Assembly: GCA_008933525.1 (NCBI GenBank)
Contig: WBUV01000020.1
Coordinates: forward strand, 1-15,971
DNA from: Bacteroidales bacterium
Lineage (GTDB): Bacteria; Bacteroidota; Bacteroidia; Bacteroidales; Tenuifilaceae
Direction of reading: 5' to 3'
Length of the DNA stretch: 15,971 bases
Position 1 is the first letter of the stretch, and each line of letters opens with the position of its first letter. The notes below the pieces were generated by a model. The model saw only the letters and a list, made by a program, of their open reading frames with translations. It made no database searches and was not told where the DNA came from. Below are positions 7,433 to 13,034 of this stretch, one piece after another. The position numbers were made by a program, and so were the translations under genes.

Positions 7433-8499
7433 CAGTTAGTAATTTTATATTCTGCTTTGCGTGCCAAAAGGTTAAATATTTCAATGAATCTTTCCATATC
7501 ATAATTATTTCCTCTTTGAACTAAATTTTTGGTATGTCCTCTTTTCCTTGGATCGGGATAGGAAAGCATTCTTATTGTGTTGATTAGTTTGTCTTTTTGA
7601 TCATAACCTGAAAGTTGGTTTTCAATTTTCTTTACAGAATTATCAAAAGCTTCAACCCAATAAGGAAGAGCATTTTCAAAATTTAGTGATAAAATATTAA
7701 TATGTCGATTAATATTTTGAGACAATAATGAGGTCATACTTTGCCCTGTAATATAATAGGTTGCCAGACTTCCCAATAAAAAACAATCAATTGCAAATAC
7801 TTTGTCTCTCCATTCTGGCAATGCGTATCCGTGAAAGACTTCAGGAGGAGCATATCTTGTATCGCCTGAAAAATCTAGAGTTGAATGAGGACAGGTTAAT
7901 GAGTTACACAAAGACCTCCCTAAATCACCCAATTTTGAAGTCAATTTATCAAAAACAAAAACATTTGAAGGTTTTATATCTTGATGTGAAATATCTATTG
8001 AATGTAATTGTTTTATTCCAGTAGCTACATTGTGTAATGACCTTAACTTCCATGCAAAATCAATATAATTTGAAAAATTTATATAGTTTCTAACATCAGC
8101 ATCAGCTTTCTCAAATACCATGTAATAAACATTTGCCACTAAAAAACCTGGAATATTCTCCATGTCGGCATCTAATAATCTTGACACTTTTGAAAAATTT
8201 CTGTTTTTACATCTAGTCAAAAGCTCTTTTTCAAAATTAAATGTGTTTAACATTTCAGTCATGGCCTCAAGCAAATCAGGCTTATCATCCCTCAAAAAAG
8301 TCATAATATTTAAAGCTTTCAAAAAACCTTCCTTCCCATCCTTTTCTACTGTATAGCAAACAGAAAAATTACCCCCGGTAGATCCCGGTTTAGCATTTAC
8401 TAATTCTTTTACATACCAACCAGTCTTCAGTCTTTTGCCCGCAAGTGCATGTACAGCACTTATTTGGTCTTCTTGAAAGTTTCCATAAAAATCTTTCAT
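7432..8499 (-). CDS. Hanks-type Ser/Thr protein kinase-like protein
   Basis: A 355-residue cytosolic protein whose length is nearly all kinase domain. Visible are a glycine-rich loop (GSTGGNFSVCY, 39-49), the ATP-anchoring Lys61 in FLKAL, an acidic alpha-C helix candidate (FEKE, 89-92), the catalytic loop HQDIKPSN at 172-179 with Asp174, Lys176 and Asn179, a DLG in place of DFG at 192-194, and an APPE version of the APE motif at 217-220. All residues needed for phosphotransfer are present, so it is probably active. There is no transmembrane or PASTA region, unlike housekeeping bacterial kinases. It is first in a two-gene operon with the TPR protein. Small kinases of this kind occur in several phage-defence modules, but this exact pair is not one I can name. 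Confidence 0.82.
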   Translation of the reverse strand: MKDFYGNFQEDQISAVHALAGKRLKTGWYVKELVNAKPGSTGGNFSVCYTVEKDGKEGFLKALNIMTFLRDDKPDLLEAMTEMLNTFNFEKELLTRCKNRNFSKVSRLLDADMENIPGFLVANVYYMVFEKADADVRNYINFSNYIDFAWKLRSLHNVATGIKQLHSIDISHQDIKPSNVFVFDKLTSKLGDLGRSLCNSLTCPHSTLDFSGDTRYAPPEVFHGYALPEWRDKVFAIDCFLLGSLATYYITGQSMTSLLSQNINRHINILSLNFENALPYWVEAFDNSVKKIENQLSGYDQKDKLINTIRMLSYPDPRKRGHTKNLVQRGNNYDMERFIEIFNLLARKAEYKITN

Positions 8500-8519
8500 A
8501 ATATTTAATCTTATGAGGT

Positions 8520-8554
8520 CAAACTATAATTTATATTGTAGAAAATCGTACAAA
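8520..8554 (-). promoter_or_regulatory. Possible Bacteroidota-type promoter of the kinase-TPR operon
   Basis: On the minus strand TTTG (8551-8554) is followed, after 22 bases, by TATAGTTTG (8520-8528). This approximates the -33 TTTG and -7 TAnnTTTG elements of Bacteroidota sigma factor promoters, with one extra base in the -7 box. It ends 21 bases before the kinase ATG. Confidence 0.3.
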
Positions 8555-8661
8555 CAAGTAAAATCTTGTTTTGGATTTAAGCTTTGAGATATAAAAGTAT
8601 AAAAAGTTAAACAAAAACAAATGATTATATTTTGATAATTAGTTGTTTGAATGTATTCTCT

Positions 8662-8808
8662 CATTTTCATCCTGTTAAGCATCAAAAATCGGAAGTGGAG
8701 ATTTTGTCAAGGGCGATGATACCAAAAAATATACAATTATATCATCGCTTTGTATTACCCTTGACAAAAGCGGAACGGAGATTACCTTTGCGGTTCAGGA
8801 TGAAAATG
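8662..8808. repeat. Nested palindrome, potential structured RNA or ssDNA element
   Basis: Three nested perfect inverted repeats: CATTTTCATCCTG (8662-8674) with CAGGATGAAAATG (8796-8808), 13 bp; TTTTGTCAAGGG (8702-8713) with CCCTTGACAAAA (8758-8769), 12 bp; and CGATGATA (8714-8721) with TATCATCG (8740-8747), 8 bp, stacked directly on the second. The internal loop carries the near-repeats CGGAAGTGGAGATT and CGGAACGGAGATT on its two sides. No convincing protein is encoded here. The kinase gene lies 162 bases to the left and the two-hairpin repeat starts 6 bases to the right, so the two may form one element of about 250 bases. Confidence 0.7.
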
Positions 8809-8813
8809 TTAGC

Positions 8814-8913
8814 AAAAGCATCAAGTGCAGATGTAGTGCACGGAGTCTGCTCTTGATACCTTATGGCGAGGCTTTTCTATCTACTCATCTTTTCTGAGTA
8901 GATTGTAAAGCCT
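8814..8913. repeat. Two-hairpin 100-bp repeat, copy A
   Basis: Hairpin I pairs 8820-8825 (ATCAAG) with 8852-8857 (CTTGAT), has a T-T mismatch, then pairs GCAGA (8827-8831) with TCTGC (8846-8850) around a 14-base loop. Hairpin II pairs AGGCTTT (8869-8875) with AAAGCCT (8907-8913), and inside it TCTACTCA (8880-8887) with TGAGTAGA (8895-8902) around the loop TCTTTTC. It matches copy B at 92 of 100 positions without gaps. It starts 6 bases after the nested palindrome and ends just before the terminator of the DUF1508 gene. Which strand is functional cannot be decided from the wobble pairs. Confidence 0.85.
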
Positions 8914-8920
8914 ATCACAT

Positions 8921-8947
8921 TGAAAAAGGTCAGATTTCTCCGACCTT
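8921..8947 (-). terminator. Rho-independent terminator of the DUF1508 gene
   Basis: On the minus strand AAGGTC, a 10-base loop and GACCTT form a 6-bp stem followed by further T residues (GACCTTTTTC). It is 48 bases past the stop of the small gene at 8995-9327 and correctly oriented for it. Confidence 0.6.
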
Positions 8948-8994
8948 AAACTTTAATTAACTGTAGATTATTTTACAATAGCCAAAATTGTTAT

Positions 8995-9327
8995 TTAAAG
9001 ATAATGTATCCCTGCAATCGGAGCATTGTTTTTAACCGATTCTATTCCATTCTCCATAGAATCTTTAGTTTTATACATTTCACTTTTACCAATAGGCTCA
9101 CCATTTCCTGCTTTCAGGGTGAAATAGTGTTGACCATCTTTTGCTACTTTGCGATCATACTTCTTATCATCAGGAGCATTTTTCTTAACACTATCTACTC
9201 CTTTTTCACAGCCATCTTTTGTTTTATATCCTTCACTAGTCAAGATTGTTTGACCATTTTTTGCTGTAAGATTAAAGTAAAACTGATTGTCCTTGCCAGT
9301 TTTAATTTGAAATTCTGGATGTGCCAT
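8995..9327 (-). CDS. DUF1508 (YegP-like) protein with two tandem repeats
   Basis: A 110-residue protein made of two DUF1508 units. The first (about 4-52) has FYFNLTAKNGQTILTSEGY, KTKDGCEKGVDSVKKNAP. The second (about 56-104) has HYFTLKAGNGEPIGKSEMY, KTKDSMENGIESVKNNAP. Tandem two-unit forms are the usual architecture of YegP-like proteins, whose biochemical role is unknown. There is no signal peptide or membrane segment. The gene stands alone, with its own terminator downstream and a possible promoter upstream. The 100-bp two-hairpin repeats flank it on both sides, so it looks like a cassette inserted between, or duplicated with, these elements. The ATG at 9327 is chosen because the first repeat starts right after it. 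Confidence 0.88.
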   Translation of the reverse strand: MAHPEFQIKTGKDNQFYFNLTAKNGQTILTSEGYKTKDGCEKGVDSVKKNAPDDKKYDRKVAKDGQHYFTLKAGNGEPIGKSEMYKTKDSMENGIESVKNNAPIAGIHYL

Positions 9328-9350
9328 AATTTATTTTTTATTAATTGAAC

Positions 9351-9382
9351 ATTAAGTAATTGATATTTAAAAGAATGACAAA
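9351..9382 (-). promoter_or_regulatory. Possible promoter of the DUF1508 gene
   Basis: On the minus strand TTTG (9379-9382), a 20-base spacer and TACTTAAT (9351-9358) roughly fit the Bacteroidota -33/-7 arrangement. They lie about 25 bases before the ATG. The -7 box matches only in part. Confidence 0.25.
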
Positions 9383-9438
9383 CAGAAATGTTAATGAAAT
9401 ACTAAGTTAAATAAAAACAACATACAAGTCAATTAATT

Positions 9439-9538
9439 AAAAGTGTCAAGTGCAGATGTAGTTCACGGAGTCTGCTCTTGACACCTTATGGCTAGGCTTT
9501 TCTATCTAGTCATCTTTTCTGACTAGATTGTAAAGTCT
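9439..9538. repeat. Two-hairpin 100-bp repeat, copy B
   Basis: Same fold as copy A. Hairpin I has GTGTCAAG (9443-9450) paired with CTTGACAC (9477-9484). Hairpin II has AGGCTTT with AAAGTCT (one G-U pair on the plus strand) and the inner stem TCTAGTCA (9505-9512) with TGACTAGA (9520-9527). Relative to copy A, A-T has become G-C at 9445/9482 and C-G has become G-C at 9509/9523, so pairing is kept. It ends 10 bases after the stop of the HEPN gene (read on the minus strand). Confidence 0.85.
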
Positions 9539-9548
9539 TTATTTTGTG

Positions 9549-10490
9549 TTAGTCCCAGCAAAACTCATACTCAAATAGGCTTAATTGTTGAGCAATGAAA
9601 TTATTTATATGCCCTTCGTAGACGTGTTTAACCCTTTCATCTGATGAAGTGTACATAGATTTATAATTAAGAGCTACCTTATTATCTATAGGGCTATTTG
9701 ATTTGTAGATTTTAATATGATTATTCGATTTTGCATCTAGTCCGGAAATAGTATTGTCCTTAAATTCTAAATTCTCAATTATTCTATAAAGAGGATTAAT
9801 GGTACTATATTCATCCATTGTTTGAGGAAACTTTGTGAGAATTGGTCTGAACTCCCAAAAGCTATATGATTTTTCGTTTTTGTATATGCATATATGTGGG
9901 ACAACCCTTTCAATGACAAACAATTTATCTTCAGAATCTAAAATAAAAATACCTTTCTTAAAGTTTTTGAATTTATTCGCTAGTTCAATTGTATTATTTT
10001 TTACTTCATCAAGTTTTTCTCTTGAAGAAAAAAGTTTATTAATGATGTTTACAAAATGTTGAAATGCGTAAAATCGATTAATAGGTCCCATAAAAAAGTG
10101 CTTCTCGGGATGTGCGAATAGATTCCTTAATTTTTTTTCATTTTCCCAATCTTCAGATATATCACCATAATACTCTTTTAATGCAGAAATATAATTATTT
10201 AAAGGGATAAAGCCTTTTCCAGAAGGTTTAACTCCTAATTGATCACATCTCAACTTAACAGCCATTTCAAAAATCCTTGTTGTTTTCGAGAAGGCTTCAT
10301 CAAACATTGGATAGTAATAGAAACTGTGTGCAACTAAATGTTCAACAGTAGTGTATTCCTTGATTACATCTTCTGGTACATCCTTATGGAACTTACCTTT
10401 TACTAAGAATTTTTCAATAAATTCTTCATTAGTTTTACAATGCCATAAAGACCACCTACTATCAGGTTCAAGATAATTAATTATAGACAT
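9549..10490 (-). CDS. HEPN-motif protein encoded in the type I R-M operon
   Basis: A 313-residue soluble protein. The N-terminal half is helical and carries R-N-L-F-A-H at 122-127 within KKLRNLFAHPEKHF, the Rx4-6H signature of HEPN ribonucleases and HEPN-fold antitoxin-controlled toxins. A preceding helix with RIFEMAVKLR (72-81) fits the usual HEPN four-helix layout. Residues ~165-313 look beta-rich and are not recognised. The ATG overlaps the TAA of hsdR by one base (TAATG), so it is translationally coupled to hsdR and expressed with the restriction operon. By analogy with PrrC and RloC, RNA-cutting HEPN proteins kept silent by a type I R-M complex, it may be a second line of defence. That is inference from location and motif only. 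A non-catalytic HEPN domain is also possible. Confidence 0.62.
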   Translation of the reverse strand: MSIINYLEPDSRWSLWHCKTNEEFIEKFLVKGKFHKDVPEDVIKEYTTVEHLVAHSFYYYPMFDEAFSKTTRIFEMAVKLRCDQLGVKPSGKGFIPLNNYISALKEYYGDISEDWENEKKLRNLFAHPEKHFFMGPINRFYAFQHFVNIINKLFSSREKLDEVKNNTIELANKFKNFKKGIFILDSEDKLFVIERVVPHICIYKNEKSYSFWEFRPILTKFPQTMDEYSTINPLYRIIENLEFKDNTISGLDAKSNNHIKIYKSNSPIDNKVALNYKSMYTSSDERVKHVYEGHINNFIAQQLSLFEYEFCWD

Positions 10491-12820
10491 TAAGCCACTC
10501 CTTCTTGATACAAGTACTTTTGAAATTCAATGAACAAGGCACTTATCTTCGACACCTCACCAAGAACTTCCTTAGCATCTTCTAATGATTGATATTTGTT
10601 GGTTAGTAGTATTGGAAGTTTCTCCTGGTCGAGTTCTTCAACTCCTGTTTCTATGTATTTACTAAGAACAAACTCAATAAACTCTTTTTGCTTTTCGTTT
10701 AGTAGGGCAAATATGGTTACTTGGGCTGCTGCTACTCTAGCCTCTCGTGTAATTGGTCTGAAATCACTATTGAATACATACTCAAGCACGTCAAATATGT
10801 CGCTTTTCTCAGCATCTATTAACTGTTGAAGCGTCAATAGCTCTACTTTGCCAAATCCAGCCTCATCTAGTTTCTCTAATAGCGTTTTCCTTGTTATTGG
10901 ATTGCCCCAAATTGCCCTAAGTTCATTTTCGCTTTTAAAGAGATTCGGCAGTTCTCCAAATAAGTTACTCAAAAACTCCTCTGCAGGGATTGGCTTGCCA
11001 TCGGCACTCCAGAACGAAGTGGCTACCATATGTTGTATTTCTCGCTCTTTTCCATCCCTGAGTTTTACTCTAACCTTTTTCTTCCTATTACAAACACAGG
11101 GAGTTTCACCACAAACATAGCATGGTTGCGGTGGCTCTTTAATACAAATACAAGGTATTTGCCCACATATAGGGCAAGGTTTAGAAGGTTTCTTTTCGCA
11201 TACACAAGGATTCTGCCCACACTTACTGCAGGGTTCTTCTGCAACTGGTTCTCCGTCCCATTCTGGATCAGAGAAAAGATGGTATGCATCAACAAAATCA
11301 TAGATTGTGAAATACTCTTTTCCTTCAAAAAGTCGAGTTCCACGTCCTACAATTTGCTTAAACTCAATCATTGAGTTTATTGGGCGCATCAATATTATAT
11401 TGCGAATATTGCGAGCATCAACACCAGTAGATAGTTTCTGCGATGTGGTAAGTATTGTGGGTATTAACTTTTCATTATCCTGAAATTCTCGCAAGAATTG
11501 TTCACCTATCTCCCCATCATTGGCGGTTACTCTAACACAATAATTCGTGTCCTTGGATTTTTTGTACTGATTTATTAGATCACGAACTGCTGCAGCATGC
11601 TCTTGTGTTGCACAGAATACAATGGATTTATCCCTTTGGTTTATCTCATCCATAAATATCCTTACACGCTTGGCCTCTCGTTCCTTTATCTCTATAATTC
11701 GGTTAAAGTCAGTTTCAACATAAAGTTTACCCTCCTCAATTTCTCCCTCAATTATTTGGTCGTCGCTGGTGTAGATGTAATCATCAATGGTGGTTTTAAT
11801 ACGCCTTACCTTGAAAGGAGTTAGGTAACCATCGTTTATACCTTCCTTAAGTGAGTAGATATAAACTGGCTCGCCAAAGTATCTATAAGTGTCAACATTA
11901 TCTCTGCGCTTTGGAGTCGCTGTTAAGCCCAGTTGAACTGCAGGCGAAAAGTATTCAAGTATATCACGCCAATTGCTTTCATCATTTGCACCTCCTCGGT
12001 GGCACTCGTCTATTATAATAAAGTCGAAGTAATCGGGTGGATATGAGCCAAAGTAGGGTGCGGGTTTCCCTTCCTTGTCTGTACCGCTCATAAAGGTTTG
12101 AAAAATGGTAAAGAAGATGCTTCCATTAGTTGGCACTACTCCCTTCTTCTTTATCTCGTTTGGCTTGATGCGAACCAAAGCATCATCGGGGAAAGCAGAA
12201 AAAGCATTGTAGGCTTGGTCGGCCAAAATATTTCTATCGGCAAGGAATAGGATTCGTGGTCTTCGGCTTCCATCGCGTTTCAGATTCCATCGGGTTTGAA
12301 ATAGTTTCCACGATATTTGAAAGGCAATGGCTGTTTTACCTGTACCTGTAGCCAGGGTTAAAAGGATTCTTGGCTTATCTTGCGCAACTGCCTCAAGTGT
12401 TCTGTTTATGGCTATCTCCTGATAGTAACGTAATTGCCAAGTTCCACTCTTATCCTCAAAAGGAATGCTGGCGAATTTGTCACGCCATTGATTTTGCTCC
12501 TCAAATGTCTTGTTCCAAAGATTTTCAGGCGATGGGAATGTGTCAACAAGCCCTTCCTTGCCTGTTTTAAGGCAGATACTATAAATTTCTTTACCATTAC
12601 TGGCGAATGTATAGTCAAGATGTAACTTCTCTGCGTATAGTTTGGCCTGAGCAACACCCTCGCCAACTTCTAGTTCATTGCTTTTGGCTTCAATTACAGC
12701 CAGTTTAATACCCTTGTAAACCAGAACATAATCGGCAGTGAGCTTTTTGCCACGTACACCACCTGTTTGAATTCGCCCTTCTGTAATAGGGTATTCACGA
12801 AGGATTTTTGAACCCTCCAC
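10490..12820 (-). CDS. hsdR: Type I restriction enzyme R subunit, 5' end interrupted by a nonsense codon
   Basis: The translocase/nuclease subunit that cuts DNA distant from the HsdS recognition site. Taken from the GTG at 12820 it has 776 residues: the nuclease motif Asp30 ... Glu44-Ala-Lys46; Walker A ATGTGKT at 157-163; DECH at 271-274; GLTATPKR; the helicase motif VI QIVGRGTR at 489-496; and a C-terminal EcoEI-type helical domain (about 600-776). Between helicase and C-terminal domains is a Cys-rich insert, 531-577, with three 18-residue repeats of PCxxCGxxPCxC (12 cysteines), likely zinc-binding. The family's natural start (MNEAETRAELIDP...) lies at 12886 but is cut off by TGA at codon 7, so this GTG is only a possible restart. 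It follows the AlbA_2 gene after 146 bases beyond the natural start and overlaps the HEPN gene by one base. Confidence 0.9.
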   Translation of the reverse strand: MEGSKILREYPITEGRIQTGGVRGKKLTADYVLVYKGIKLAVIEAKSNELEVGEGVAQAKLYAEKLHLDYTFASNGKEIYSICLKTGKEGLVDTFPSPENLWNKTFEEQNQWRDKFASIPFEDKSGTWQLRYYQEIAINRTLEAVAQDKPRILLTLATGTGKTAIAFQISWKLFQTRWNLKRDGSRRPRILFLADRNILADQAYNAFSAFPDDALVRIKPNEIKKKGVVPTNGSIFFTIFQTFMSGTDKEGKPAPYFGSYPPDYFDFIIIDECHRGGANDESNWRDILEYFSPAVQLGLTATPKRRDNVDTYRYFGEPVYIYSLKEGINDGYLTPFKVRRIKTTIDDYIYTSDDQIIEGEIEEGKLYVETDFNRIIEIKEREAKRVRIFMDEINQRDKSIVFCATQEHAAAVRDLINQYKKSKDTNYCVRVTANDGEIGEQFLREFQDNEKLIPTILTTSQKLSTGVDARNIRNIILMRPINSMIEFKQIVGRGTRLFEGKEYFTIYDFVDAYHLFSDPEWDGEPVAEEPCSKCGQNPCVCEKKPSKPCPICGQIPCICIKEPPQPCYVCGETPCVCNRKKKVRVKLRDGKEREIQHMVATSFWSADGKPIPAEEFLSNLFGELPNLFKSENELRAIWGNPITRKTLLEKLDEAGFGKVELLTLQQLIDAEKSDIFDVLEYVFNSDFRPITREARVAAAQVTIFALLNEKQKEFIEFVLSKYIETGVEELDQEKLPILLTNKYQSLEDAKEVLGEVSKISALFIEFQKYLYQEGVA

Positions 12821-12886
12821 AACTCCCCAACCACATTCCTTAAGTTTGGGGTCGATAAGTTCTGCTCAGGTTTCGGCTTCGTTCAT
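12821..12886 (-). pseudogene. hsdR: Original hsdR N-terminus, disrupted by TGA at codon 7
   Basis: From the ATG at 12884-12886 the frame reads M-N-E-A-E-T-stop-A-E-L-I-D-P-K-L-K-E-C-G-W-G-V and runs without shift into the long hsdR frame. In the family the seventh residue is Arg (MNEAETRAELIDP). A single change, CGA to TGA at 12866-12868, explains the stop. Either hsdR expression is reduced or lost, or translation restarts at the GTG ending at 12820, or the base is a sequencing or assembly error. Confidence 0.85.
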
Positions 12887-12913
12887 AATAAAAAAGTAAA
12901 AGAATATTTATTT

Positions 12914-12998
12914 ATCAAATAACCATCAAATAAAAAAGTGCTGACTATTAATGTCTTGCTATTTAAATTGTATTAGCTATTGATTAATTATCAAATAA
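12914..12998. promoter_or_regulatory. Three ATCAAATAA repeats upstream of hsdR
   Basis: The nine-base word ATCAAATAA (minus strand TTATTTGAT) occurs at 12914-12922, 12925-12933 and 12990-12998 in the 146-base gap between the AlbA_2 gene and the hsdR start. The copies may be binding sites or part of an internal promoter for hsdR. In such AT-rich DNA chance repetition is possible. Confidence 0.35.
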
Positions 12999-13003
12999 AA
13001 GGT

Positions 13004-13034
13004 TGAGTTTCTATTGAGTTTCTATTGAGTTTTT
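13004..13034. repeat. 11-bp tandem repeat overlapping the AlbA_2 gene stop
   Basis: The unit TGAGTTTCTAT occurs at 13004-13014 and 13015-13025 and is followed by a partial third unit, TGAGTTTTT, that runs into the stop codon at 13033-13035. It is a short slippage-type array and could vary in copy number. It lies at the end of the operon's third gene. Confidence 0.6.

Noticed and set aside
8662..8808. Retron ncRNA
   Set aside because: The closing inverted repeats and long inner hairpin resemble msr-msd, but no reverse transcriptase frame exists in the window on either strand.
8632..8856. Small plus-strand coding frame of 74 codons
   Set aside because: It lies wholly over the nested palindrome and half of repeat A. 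Its composition follows the inverted repeats and it has no ribosome binding site or recognisable protein features.
9004..9348. Plus-strand frame of 114 codons
   Set aside because: It is the opposite strand of the clear DUF1508 gene. The predicted Phe/Ile-rich protein is an artefact of the complementary sequence.
8814..9538. Integron attC sites or a CRISPR array
   Set aside because: The copies lack the RYYYAAC/GTTRRRY ends of attC and no integrase is visible. There are only two copies, 625 bases apart with a gene between them, which is not a CRISPR layout.
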